The notes beneath the pieces are model-generated. The model ran no database searches. It was not told the DNA's origin and saw only the letters and a list, made by a program, of their open reading frames with translations. From positions 1 to 64,000 of the forward strand of contig NZ_BNCD01000005.1 of NCBI RefSeq assembly GCF_014656295.1: a stretch of DNA of 64,000 bases. Direction: 5' to 3'. Source of the DNA: Streptomyces sulfonofaciens. GTDB lineage: Bacteria > Actinomycetota > Actinomycetes > Streptomycetales > Streptomycetaceae. Below are positions 1 to 9,392 of the stretch, in pieces. How positions within the stretch are numbered: the first letter of the stretch is position 1; the number at the start of each line of letters is the position of its first letter. Made by a program: the position numbers and the translations under genes.

Positions 1-50
1 TCGTGAGGCGTGGAGGTGACTGGTACTAATAGGCCGAGGGCTTGTCCTCA
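1..50 (+). rRNA. rrl: 23S rRNA, 3' end only
   Basis: The first bases match the conserved 3' terminus of actinobacterial 23S rRNA (the TACTAATAGGCCGAGG segment followed by cttgtcctca). Only the last few dozen nucleotides are inside the window, and the exact 3' boundary is uncertain by a few bases. It is followed by an 84-nt spacer and the 5S gene, the normal order of an rRNA operon read on the plus strand. Confidence 0.9.
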
Positions 51-134
51 GGTGCTCGCGTTCACTGTGTTGGTTCTGAAACCACGAACGATCACATGCT
101 CTTTGTTTTTTGGGGGGTGTGGTTGGTGGTGTGT

Positions 135-254
135 GTTTCGGTGGTTATAGCGTGAGGGAAACGCCCGGTTACATTCCGAACCCGGAAGCTAAGCCTTTCA
201 GCGCCGATGGTACTGCAGGGGGGACCCTGTGGGAGAGTAGGACGCCGCCGAACT
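135..254 (+). rRNA. rrf: 5S ribosomal RNA
   Basis: This is a 120-nt match to the Streptomyces 5S rRNA. It begins gtttcggtggttatagcg, has the conserved internal ccgaacccggaagctaag segment, and ends cgccgccgaact. The 5' and 3' ends can pair (gtttcggtgg with ccgccgaac), closing helix I. It lies directly downstream of the 23S end and is followed at once by a strong terminator, so it is the last gene of this rRNA operon. Confidence 0.96.
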
Positions 255-266
255 CTTTGTGAGGGA

Positions 267-298
267 GACCCCCGTACCGTTCCGGTACGGGGGTCTTT
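267..298 (+). terminator. Intrinsic terminator of the rRNA operon
   Basis: A perfect 12-bp stem (GACCCCCGTACC pairing with GGTACGGGGGTC) encloses a 5-nt loop and is followed by TTT. It starts 12 nt after the 5S 3' end, which fits Rho-independent termination of the rRNA transcript. Confidence 0.9.
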
Positions 299-399
299 CG
301 CATGCCCGGGATTGTTTTCGCGCGTGCCCCGAAGTCGGCCCCCGGAACCGAGTTCGGCTGAGCCCGCGAAGCCCGGCCCCGGGCCCGAGTTCGGCCGGC

Positions 400-1707
400 C
401 TACAGCCGCCCCGCTGATTTGAGGGCGAGATACGCGTCGGCCAGCTCGGGGGCCAGGTCGCCCGGAAGCGCGTCGACCACCGACACACCCCGCCGTATCA
501 GTTCGTCGGCGGTACGGCGGCGTTCGCTCTGGGCCTGCACCGCGGCAGCCGCCTCGTACACCGCGTCCGCGGTGCCCCGGCCCGCGGCCATACGGGCAAT
601 GTGCGGATCGGCGACCGACGCCACGAGCACCGTGTGGCGCTGGGTGAGCTGGGCGAGCACCGGAAGCAGACCCTCCTCGACCGGAGCTGTTTCAAGACTG
701 GTCAACAGCACGACGAGGGCGTGCCGGGGCGCGGTCCGCAGGGCCGCGGCAGCGAGGCCCCGGGCATCGGTCTCCACGAGTTCGGCTTCCAGGGGAGCCA
801 TGGCGTCGACCATGGCGGGCAGCACCTCGTGCGCCGCCCTGCCCTGCACCAGGGCACGGATCCTGCGGTCGTAGGCCAGCAGATCCACACGGTCCCCGGC
901 CCGTGAGGCAAGGGCCGCGAGCAGCAGGGCTGCGTCCATGGCGGCGTCGAGCCGCGGCGCGTCGCCGACCCGGCCGGCGGACGTACGGCCGGTGTCCAGG
1001 ACGAGGAGGATGCGGCGGTCCCGCTCGGGACGCCAGGTGCGGACGGCGACGCCGGTCTGGCGGGCGGTGGCCCGCCAGTCGATGGAGCGGGTGTCGTCGC
1101 CCGGGACATAGGCGCGCAGGCTGTCGAATTCGGTACCCTCGCCACGGGTCAGCACACTGGTGCGGCCGTCCATCTCCCGAAGCCGGGCCAGCTTGGCCGG
1201 AAGGTGCTTGCGGCTGTGGAAGGGCGGCAGGACCCGTACGGTGCCCGGCACCAGATGGCCGCCCTGGCGGCAGAGCAGTCCCAGCGGCCCGTAGGAGCGG
1301 ATCGTGACGCGCGTGGCGCGGTGGTCCCCACGCCGCGTCGGGTGCAGCCGGGTGGCCACGCGGCGCCGCTCGCCCGGCGGCACCGTCAGACGGTGCCGTC
1401 CTGGCCCGTCCGAGCCCCGCGCCCGGCTGCTCGGGGGCCAGGCATCCCGGAGAACGGCACGCAACGGGCGCCCCGACGGATTGGTGACGGTGAGCGTCGT
1501 GTCGACCGCGTCACCGAGGCGAACCGCCGCACCCCCCGATCGGGTGAGGACAAGACGTCGTACCGGAGCGGCCAGGGCGAAGTCGCAGACGCACGCGAGT
1601 GCGATGCAGAGATCGGCGGCGAGGATGCCCGTCCAGCCCGGCGCGAGGAAGCCGACGAGCAGGGAGGCGAGGGCCGCCAGGAGAGCGGTGCGTCCGGTCA
1701 GGGCCAT
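400..1707 (-). CDS. DUF58 domain-containing membrane protein
   Basis: This is a 435-residue protein with one or two hydrophobic segments at residues 5-45 and then a soluble region carrying the DUF58 signature [18 protein letters not shown] at about 200-217, followed by a vWA-like fold. DUF58 proteins are habitual partners of MoxR AAA+ ATPases and are thought to act with them in complex assembly or envelope processes; the substrate here is unknown. The ATG has the ribosome site GAGGAACC directly upstream. It is the last gene of a five-gene minus-strand operon, 54 nt after the MoxR gene. Confidence 0.88.
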   Translation of the reverse strand: MALTGRTALLAALASLLVGFLAPGWTGILAADLCIALACVCDFALAAPVRRLVLTRSGGAAVRLGDAVDTTLTVTNPSGRPLRAVLRDAWPPSSRARGSDGPGRHRLTVPPGERRRVATRLHPTRRGDHRATRVTIRSYGPLGLLCRQGGHLVPGTVRVLPPFHSRKHLPAKLARLREMDGRTSVLTRGEGTEFDSLRAYVPGDDTRSIDWRATARQTGVAVRTWRPERDRRILLVLDTGRTSAGRVGDAPRLDAAMDAALLLAALASRAGDRVDLLAYDRRIRALVQGRAAHEVLPAMVDAMAPLEAELVETDARGLAAAALRTAPRHALVVLLTSLETAPVEEGLLPVLAQLTQRHTVLVASVADPHIARMAAGRGTADAVYEAAAAVQAQSERRRTADELIRRGVSVVDALPGDLAPELADAYLALKSAGRL

Positions 1708-1761
1708 GGTTCCTCGGGCGGAGGTCGGGTGGTACGTGCGGGACAGGTGTGCGGGTCGCGA

Positions 1762-2750
<989 letters not shown>

Positions 2751-2754
<4 letters not shown>

Positions 2755-4226
2755 GAATGGCGTACCTCTCCTTCGAGGGCGTCGAGGTGGTCGGCGAGGG
2801 CGATGAGCGCTGCGTCGTCGCGGGGCGGCGGCCCGAAGAGGAGGGCGTGCAGGTGCTGTGCCCCGCCCGGGGTCCCGGGCGGGCCCGCAAGGGCCGTCTC
2901 CCGGGTGCCCAGCCGGGCGGAGAGGGCGATGAGCAGGACTTCGGGGGAGTGCGCTTGGCCGGGGGGAACACCGATGAGAGGGGCGAGCCGGTTGCGGGTG
3001 GCGGTGCGCAGGACGTCGGCGGCGCGGTCGCGGGCGTCTGCCTTGCGGTAGAGCCGGGCGCGGCCCTCCGCGGTCTCGGAGGCACGGATGGCGACGGGGA
3101 GGCGTTCGGGGACGAGGGGGCCGAGGCGGCGGGCCCGCCACAGGGCGGCGAGGGCGACCGCGACGGCGGCTTGCAACATGCCCCAGAGCCAGCCGGAGGG
3201 GATCAGGTCGTAGAAGCTGCGGGCGCCGGTGGCGGTGGCCGCCGTGTCGGAGGACGAGGGGAGGTACCAGACGAGATGCGGGCGGGACCCGAGGAGTTGC
3301 AGGGCGAGCGAGGCGTTGCCCTGGGCGTCGAGGCGGTCGTTGTAGAGGATGTCGGGCGCGCCGAGGACGATGGTGTCGCCCGCCGTCTGCGGCATCGGAA
3401 TGCGGACGAGCGTGGGCAGCCCGTCACTGAAGTAACAGGAGTCCACCGTGGGGGACGAGACGAAGTAGCGCATGCCGCCGGTGTCGGCCGTGCCCGCGCG
3501 CCTGGCGGGCGGGAAGTCGCAGCCGGGCGCCAGCGTCGAGTCGATGCTCGGGGCCGGATCCGCGGTCGTCCCGGGGGCGAGCGCGTCCGTGGCGGCGGGG
3601 CCGGGGGCGACGAGCACGGTGCGGCCGCCGGAGTCCGCGGTCGCCGCGCGCAGCGCGGAGCGCTGATGTCCCGTCAGCCGCTCCGGGTCGGCCACCAGGA
3701 GCGTCGTGTCGGGGCCCGCGGCCGACCGTGCCTCGGCGAGCGTGGTGACGGTCCGGGCGGACACGCCCCGTTCGGCGAGGAGGTCCGCCACGGCGCGGGA
3801 GCCGAGCGGATCGGTGGACCCCGGGTCGAGTCGGCCGTGCTCGGCGCCCGAGCGGACGACGGCGATGGTGACCGCCGCCACCAGCAGCACCACGGCGGCC
3901 AGGACCAGGCCCCGTGCCCGGGACCAGAGGTGACGGGCCGTCGGGGCGGTCGAGGTCGCCTCGGCTGCTGCGGCGGTGTCACCCGTCTCGTGCGGGCTCG
4001 CTGGGTCCACCGGGTCGTGTGGGTGCTCGGGCTGCCGGTGGCGGTGCTGCGGGGCGCGGACAGGGTCCGGAGCCGGCGGCGCGGTGCCTGCCGGGGCGGG
4101 CGGGGGCGTCTTGGTGGGGCCGGCCGGGGTGGGCGGGGCCGGTGCGCCGGCGGGTGCGGAAGCGGGCGCCGTGGCGGGTTCGGTGGGGCGGTCGGGGCCG
4201 AACCGCCCGGAAGGGGAGCCGGTCAT
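2751..4226 (-). CDS. DUF4350 domain-containing membrane protein
   Basis: The 491-residue protein starts with roughly 100 residues of proline/alanine/threonine-rich sequence. It then has a transmembrane segment ([18 protein letters not shown]), an extracytoplasmic DUF4350 domain resembling a ThuA/GATase-like fold (starting near [17 protein letters not shown]), and a second membrane segment ([19 protein letters not shown]) before a cytoplasmic tail. The ATG overlaps the TGA of the upstream DUF4129 gene and its own TGA overlaps the MoxR ATG. These couplings tie it to the MoxR-DUF58 system. No enzymatic residue could be assigned. Confidence 0.85.
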
Positions 4227-5125
4227 TCGGGCGTCCTCCGCGCGGGGCTGCCGGGACCGCCGGTGCGGGCGCCGGTGCGGGGTGCGGTGCTGGTGGCGGT
4301 GTCGGCCGCGGTGAGCGCGGGGCGGGCGCGTGCCAGGTCCTCGTCGAGCGCGGCCAGGCGCAGGTACGCCGGTTCGTCGCCGCTGCGGCCTCCGTATGCG
4401 ACGTCGTCGAAGTCCCGTGCCGCCGTGCGGAGCCGGGCCTCGTGCGAGGGCAGCACGGCGGCGGCCTCCGCCGCGGCCTCGTCGGCGGTGCGGCCGGGGC
4501 GCGGATCGAGCAGCGCCCGCTCCTCCAGGGCGCGGACGATGGCGCGCATCCGTTCCTGGACCGCCTGGTTCCAGTGGCCCTTGACGGCGTGTGCCTCGGC
4601 CGCGGTGCGATGTTCCGCCGCGGTGCGCGGCCGGTCGTGGAAGAGCGGTGCGGCGTCCTGCGGCGTCCGGCGCGGTGTGCCGAGGCGCCACCAGAGAGCC
4701 GCGACGAGGGCCGCAGCGGCGAGCAGGATGACGAAGAGCCCGGGCCCGCCGCCCGGTGTGACGCCGGAGGCCGCGTCGAAGAGGTCCTGGATCCAGGCAA
4801 GCACCCGGTGCAGGGCCCGCTGGAGGAGGCCCGGGTCGTCCTGGTGGTACATCCGCTTGGACAGCTCGCGCTTGGCGGCCTCCTTGGCGGGGTTGCGCGG
4901 GATGGTCACCGGAGGGTCGTCGGTGCCGCGCGGCAGCAGGACGGCCGCCGGCAGGAGACCGGGAGCCGTGAGCCAGGACCACGCGCGGTGGACGGCCGGT
5001 GCCCCGGACCGGTGGGAGGCTGCGGGCCGTGATCGGGAGGACTCCGGTCGTCCCGTCCGCGGCGGGCCGTCCGCGCCGGGACGCGGCAGCGGGCCCGCCG
5101 GGTGCGGTCTCCCCGTGGCGCCCAC
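4223..5125 (-). CDS. DUF4129 domain-containing membrane protein
   Basis: The 300-residue product has a first hydrophobic stretch (SWLTAPGLLPAAVLL), a soluble loop with DDPPVTIPRNPAKEAAKREL, a second membrane segment (GLFVILLAAAALVAALWW) and a C-terminal cytoplasmic DUF4129 domain typified by paired helices rich in HWNQAVQERMRAIVR. DUF4129 proteins regularly accompany MoxR/DUF58/DUF4350 genes. The GTG start lies 4 nt after the TGA of the upstream gene. The first 50 or so residues are arginine/proline-rich, so an internal start nearer the first membrane segment is possible. Confidence 0.82.
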   Translation of the reverse strand: MGATGRPHPAGPLPRPGADGPPRTGRPESSRSRPAASHRSGAPAVHRAWSWLTAPGLLPAAVLLPRGTDDPPVTIPRNPAKEAAKRELSKRMYHQDDPGLLQRALHRVLAWIQDLFDAASGVTPGGGPGLFVILLAAAALVAALWWRLGTPRRTPQDAAPLFHDRPRTAAEHRTAAEAHAVKGHWNQAVQERMRAIVRALEERALLDPRPGRTADEAAAEAAAVLPSHEARLRTAARDFDDVAYGGRSGDEPAYLRLAALDEDLARARPALTAADTATSTAPRTGARTGGPGSPARRTPE

Positions 5126-5129
5126 GGCT

Positions 5130-6704
5130 TCAGCCTCCGGGGACCGGGCCGGGCGCCTCGGAGCCGTAGCCCTGGATGCCGGCCGCCCGGCCGAGTTCCA
5201 GGTCGAGTGCCTCGCGGCGGATGCGCTGGTCGATGTAGAGCAGGACGGCGACCCCGGCCGTGATCGGGAAGGTGAGCATCGAGCCGATCACCGAACCGAC
5301 ACCGCTGATGACCAGGTAGGTCCAGCCGTGGCTGCCGCCGCCGCTGCCGAGGAACCCGGCGACCCCGCCCCCGCCGACCGCACCGGCGACCAGGGAGAAC
5401 GGGATCAGGATGATCGAGGACACGATGTTCGCGATGATCGTGGCCAGCAGTTGGATACCGAGGACGCGCCACCAGGAGCCCTTGACCAGCTTGGCGGAGC
5501 GGCCGAGGGACTTCAGCACGCCCTGCTTCTCCAGCATCAGCGCGGGCGAGGCGAGCGCGAAGCGGATCGCCAGCCACATCGCCACGACCGCGCCGGCCAG
5601 CCCGCCGAGCACGGCCAGAGGCACTCCGGCCCGCGTGCCGACACCCGCCGCGACCAGCACCCCGGGCAGCGTCCCGACGGCCACGATCGCGATCACGATG
5701 AGCGGCAGCAGGAAGGTGAGGCCGAACAGCCTGGGCACCTGCGGCCGGGCGTCGCGCCAGGCCTCCGCGATGGTCACCGGCTTGCCGAGCACCGCCCGGC
5801 TGGTCACGGTCGTGAGCAGGGCCGTCGCGATGATCACACCGAGCAGGCTGACGAGCAGGACCACGCCCGAGCTGATCAGAACGTTGCGCATGGCGTGGCC
5901 GAGCTCGCTCATCGAGGCGCTGCGGTCGTTGAGGGCGTCGGTGCCGGCGATGTCGTCGAGCACCAGGCCCTGCAGCAGTACCAGCGCGATCTGGATGACT
6001 ACGGCCACGCTCAGCGAGATCCCGAGGACCGTCCGCCAGTAGGTGCGCATCGTGGACACGGCGCCGTCGAGGATCTCGCCGACACCGAGCGGGCGCAGCG
6101 GGATGACGCCCGGCTTGGCCGCGGGCGGCCGCCCCTGCCAGCCACCCCAGCCCGGGGTGCCGTAGCCGCCGGGCCCCGGTCCGCCCCATCCGGGGCCGCC
6201 CGGTCCGCCGGTGCCACCGGGTCCGCCCCAGCCAGGGCCGCCGGGAGCTTGACCGCCCCATCCGGGGCCGCCCGGGCCCCCGGGGCCGGGCGCGCCCCAG
6301 CCGGGGCCCGGCGGTGGCGGGGGCGGCTGCGTCGGAGGCGGGCCGGACATCTGTCCGCCGGGCGCCGGCCAGGGTCCGGGCGGTGGCTGCTCCTTCGACC
6401 AGCCCGGCGGTGTCTGGGCACCCTGCTCGCTCGCGGGACGGTCGGCGGAACCCGCGGAGCCGCCGGCACCGGCACCGGCAGCGGAACCTGCTCCCGCGCC
6501 GGAACCTGCTCCCGCGCCGGCAGTGGCTCCCGTACCGGCAGTGGGGCCTGCGGCCGGCTGCTGCGGTGGCTGTCCGCCGGCAGGCGCCTGCTGCGCCTGG
6601 TCAGCGGGCTCGTGGCCGGGGCCGGGCGCCGGGGTGCCGTCGGAGGGGGCAGGTCGGTCGGAGGGTGCGGATCCGGGCGAGGCCCAGCCCGGAGTGTCGT
6701 TCAT
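5130..6704 (-). CDS. Glycerophosphoryl diester phosphodiesterase membrane-domain protein
   Basis: This 524-residue protein has two parts. The first 215 or so residues are disordered and rich in Gly, Pro and Ala, with GWGGPGG-type repeats. The rest has about six membrane segments, the first near TVLGISLSVAVVIQIALVLL, matching the membrane domain seen beside glycerophosphodiester phosphodiesterases; the catalytic phosphodiesterase domain itself is absent. The ATG is set by the ribosome site AAGGAG seven bases upstream. It heads the operon running through DUF4129, DUF4350, MoxR and DUF58 and diverges from mtnA across a 158-bp gap. The function is unknown. Confidence 0.82.
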   Translation of the reverse strand: MNDTPGWASPGSAPSDRPAPSDGTPAPGPGHEPADQAQQAPAGGQPPQQPAAGPTAGTGATAGAGAGSGAGAGSAAGAGAGGSAGSADRPASEQGAQTPPGWSKEQPPPGPWPAPGGQMSGPPPTQPPPPPPGPGWGAPGPGGPGGPGWGGQAPGGPGWGGPGGTGGPGGPGWGGPGPGGYGTPGWGGWQGRPPAAKPGVIPLRPLGVGEILDGAVSTMRTYWRTVLGISLSVAVVIQIALVLLQGLVLDDIAGTDALNDRSASMSELGHAMRNVLISSGVVLLVSLLGVIIATALLTTVTSRAVLGKPVTIAEAWRDARPQVPRLFGLTFLLPLIVIAIVAVGTLPGVLVAAGVGTRAGVPLAVLGGLAGAVVAMWLAIRFALASPALMLEKQGVLKSLGRSAKLVKGSWWRVLGIQLLATIIANIVSSIILIPFSLVAGAVGGGGVAGFLGSGGGSHGWTYLVISGVGSVIGSMLTFPITAGVAVLLYIDQRIRREALDLELGRAAGIQGYGSEAPGPVPGG

Positions 6705-6862
6705 CGTCGCTCCTTCACGGTGCCCGTCCGCGGATGCGGTGGCAGGTTGGGGGCCATCGTGCCACGGTGCGTCCGCCAAAGGACCTGGCGGAGTCGACAG
6801 AGCGGGCAGCATAAGGCCGGACCATCTTCAAATGTCGGCCGGGTACGGGGCAGACTGAGGCA

Positions 6863-8029
6863 ATGGCTGATCAGTACGCGCGACCCTCCCAGGAGACAGA
6901 GTCGGTCGATGGACGGGGCGGCAGGCCGGCGCTGCCGGTGATCCGCTGGGACGAGTCCCCAGAAGGCCCCGTGGTGGTCCTGCTCGACCAGACGCGGCTG
7001 CCGTCCGAAGAAGCTGAGCTGGTGTGCGCCGAAGCCCCGGCCCTGGTACAGGCGATCCGTACGCTCGCGGTGCGCGGTGCCCCGTTGCTGGGCATCGCGG
7101 GAGCGTACGGAGTGGCCCTGGCCGCGGCGCGGGGGTTCGACGTCGACGAGGCGGCCGACGCGCTCGCCGACGCCCGGCCCACCGCCGTGAACCTCGCCCG
7201 CGGCGCCCGCCGCGCCCAGGCGGCCTATCGTGCGGCGCTGGCCGCGGGCGGCAACAGAGACCAGGCGAACGCGGCATGCCTCGCCGAAGCACGCGCCCTG
7301 CACGAGCAGGACGCGCAGAGCAGCGCCAGGATGGCCTTGCACGGCCTGTCGCTGCTGGACGAACTGCTGCCCGGCGACAACCACCGCATCCTCACGCACT
7401 GCAACACCGGGGCGCTGGTGTCGGGTGGTGAGGGCACCGCGTTCGCGGTGGCGCTGGCGGCCCACCGCGGCGGACGGCTGCGCAGGCTATGGGTGGACGA
7501 GACCCGTCCACTGCTCCAGGGCGCCCGGCTCACCGCCTACGAGGCCGCCCGGCACGGCATGCCCTACAAGGTCCTCACGGACAACGCGGCCGGTGCGCTG
7601 CTCGCGGCGGGCGAGGTGGACGCGGTGCTGATCGGCGCCGACCGCATCGCCGCCGACGGGGCCGTGGCCAACAAGGTGGGCAGCTATCCGCTGGCGGTAC
7701 TGGCCCGGTACCACCATGTCCCCTTCATCGTGGTGGCACCGGTGACGACCGTCGACCTGGACACGCCGGACGGCGCCGCGATCGTGGTGGAGCAGCGGGC
7801 CGCCCGCGAGGTGACGGAGATCGCCGTGCCCCGCACGCTGGCCGGGGTGGAGGCGGGCACGGTGGTCCCGCTGGCGCCCGTGGGCTCGGAGGCGTACAAC
7901 CCGGCGTTCGACGTGACGCCGCCCGAGTTGGTCACGGCTATCGTCACCGAGGAGGGTGTCGCGTCGCCCCCGACGGTTCAGTCGCTCGCCGAGCTGTGTG
8001 CCAAGGCACAGCCGGTGACGCTGACCTGA
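6863..8029 (+). CDS. mtnA: S-methyl-5-thioribose-1-phosphate isomerase
   Basis: This 388-residue enzyme of the methionine salvage pathway converts methylthioribose-1-phosphate to methylthioribulose-1-phosphate in the cytoplasm. The family signatures are all present: VRGAPLLGIAGAYG (70-83), THCNTGALVSGG with the catalytic cysteine at 180, and IGADRIAADGAVANKVGS with the catalytic aspartate at 260. The length is normal for the family. It is monocistronic in appearance, divergent from the MoxR operon, and followed by a long non-coding gap before mtrA. No SAM riboswitch-like structure was recognised upstream. Confidence 0.95.
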   Translation: MADQYARPSQETESVDGRGGRPALPVIRWDESPEGPVVVLLDQTRLPSEEAELVCAEAPALVQAIRTLAVRGAPLLGIAGAYGVALAAARGFDVDEAADALADARPTAVNLARGARRAQAAYRAALAAGGNRDQANAACLAEARALHEQDAQSSARMALHGLSLLDELLPGDNHRILTHCNTGALVSGGEGTAFAVALAAHRGGRLRRLWVDETRPLLQGARLTAYEAARHGMPYKVLTDNAAGALLAAGEVDAVLIGADRIAADGAVANKVGSYPLAVLARYHHVPFIVVAPVTTVDLDTPDGAAIVVEQRAAREVTEIAVPRTLAGVEAGTVVPLAPVGSEAYNPAFDVTPPELVTAIVTEEGVASPPTVQSLAELCAKAQPVTLT

Positions 8030-8713
8030 CGGGTCGTCAACGCGCCGGGTGACGCGCCGGGTGACGGCCCGGTGCGGACGGGCATGCGGACGGGGTCGGG
8101 GCCGTGGCGGGTGGAGAGCAGCCTGCCGCGGTCCCGACCGCCGTGTGCGCCCCACTGGACCGCGGGCCCCCTTCCGCCGTCGGCCCGCCACTATGCTCGC
8201 AGCGCCGCCGCACCGGCAGGCACTGCCGGCACGTGGTGCTGACACTTCGTGTCGGCGCGCACGGTCCGCACGGTCCGCCGCGCGGGGCCGTGCGCGCCTC
8301 TGCTGCCGCCGCAGGCGGCAGGACGCAGACCGCACGCTGCCGGCCGCCGGCCGGAGCCCGGCCCCGAGGAACCGGACACCGGCAGGGACAGGCAAGGGAT
8401 GAGCGGGCGGCGGACCATCGGGGGAGGTCTATGGGGGCTGGAGGAGGGACCGGCGCCGGTGGGGATGGTCGACGCGGGCGGGGACGGCGTTCGACATCCA
8501 CGGCGACGGACACGGACGGTCATCGAGGACACCGGAGCGAACAGGGGGCGCCGCAAGCACCGGAGGCACCGGGCACCGGCACCGGAAAGGCAGGGGCACA
8601 GGGGGCATCGGCGGCGGTAAGGGGCATCGGCGGTGATGGTGTGCGTTGCCGCAGGTCAGTGAGCTAGGTCACGCATGTGCACGGTTCGAAAATGAAAATG
8701 GGATGATGTCGTT
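8030..8713. other. Intergenic gap between mtnA and mtrA
   Basis: These 684 bases contain no reading frame that resembles a known protein; the open frames on both strands are compositional. It is rich in short GC repeats (for example two copies of ggggcatcggcgg near 8610-8632) and becomes purine-rich just before mtrA. The mtrA promoter must lie in its last 100 bases or so. Confidence 0.5.
8653..8671 (+). promoter_or_regulatory. AGGTCA direct repeat upstream of mtrA
   Basis: Two AGGTCA hexamers lie 13 bp apart (8653-8658 and 8666-8671), ending about 40 bp before the mtrA start. OmpR-family regulators such as MtrA bind tandem direct repeats spaced about one helical turn, so an autoregulatory or accessory site is possible. 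This is an inference from spacing and position only. Confidence 0.3.
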
Positions 8714-9391
8714 ATGAAGGGACGAGTCCTTGTCGTCGACGACGACACCGCACTGGCCGAGATGCTCGGGATTGTGCTGCGTGGTGAGGGGTTCGAGCCG
8801 TCGTTCGTCGCTGACGGCGACAAGGCGCTCGCTGCGTTCCGGGAGGCCAAGCCTGACCTGGTGCTGCTCGATCTGATGCTGCCCGGCCGGGACGGGATCG
8901 AGGTGTGCCGCCTGATCAGGGCGGAGTCGGGTGTGCCCATCGTCATGCTCACCGCGAAGAGTGACACGGTGGACGTGGTCGTCGGCCTGGAGTCCGGGGC
9001 GGACGACTACATCGTCAAGCCGTTCAAGCCGAAGGAGCTGGTGGCCCGGATCCGGGCCCGGCTGCGCCGCTCCGAGGAGCCCGCGCCGGAGCAGCTCGCC
9101 ATCGGCGACCTGGTGATCGACGTGGCCGGGCACTCGGTGAAGCGGGAGGGGCAGGCGATCGCGCTCACCCCGCTGGAGTTCGACCTCCTGGTGGCACTGG
9201 CCCGCAAGCCGTGGCAGGTCTTCACCCGTGAGGTGCTGCTTGAACAGGTCTGGGGCTACCGGCACGCCGCCGACACCCGTCTGGTCAACGTGCACGTCCA
9301 GCGGCTCCGTTCCAAGGTCGAGAAGGACCCCGAGCGGCCGGAGATCGTGGTGACCGTCCGCGGCGTCGGCTACAAGGCCGGACCGAGCTGA
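8714..9391 (+). CDS. mtrA: Two-component response regulator MtrA (OmpR/PhoB family)
   Basis: The 225-residue protein has a receiver domain with acidic residues VVDDD near the N-terminus, the phospho-acceptor D53 (LLDLMLPGRDG), the switch region TAKSD and the lysine motif VKPFKPKEL, then an OmpR-type winged helix ending VVTVRGVGYKAG. It pairs with MtrB encoded 1 nt downstream. In actinobacteria MtrA controls cell-wall, division and DNA-replication genes; in Streptomyces it is also tied to development. No in-frame upstream ATG or GTG is close, so the start at 8714 is preferred. Confidence 0.97.
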   Translation: MKGRVLVVDDDTALAEMLGIVLRGEGFEPSFVADGDKALAAFREAKPDLVLLDLMLPGRDGIEVCRLIRAESGVPIVMLTAKSDTVDVVVGLESGADDYIVKPFKPKELVARIRARLRRSEEPAPEQLAIGDLVIDVAGHSVKREGQAIALTPLEFDLLVALARKPWQVFTREVLLEQVWGYRHAADTRLVNVHVQRLRSKVEKDPERPEIVVTVRGVGYKAGPS

Positions 9392-9392
9392 C

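Noticed and set aside
6863..6900. Search for a SAM-type riboswitch upstream of mtnA
   Set aside because: The 158-bp gap upstream lacks the conserved helices; nothing beyond an ordinary promoter region was seen.
2757..6941. 1394-codon plus-strand open frame opposite the DUF4129/membrane protein genes
   Set aside because: It runs through the mtnA start and consists of Gly/Arg/Ala-rich sequence; the minus-strand operon with coupled starts explains the region.
8037..8667. Open frames on both strands in the mtnA-mtrA gap considered as a small gene
   Set aside because: The translations are Arg/Pro/Gly-rich without ribosome sites or recognisable motifs.
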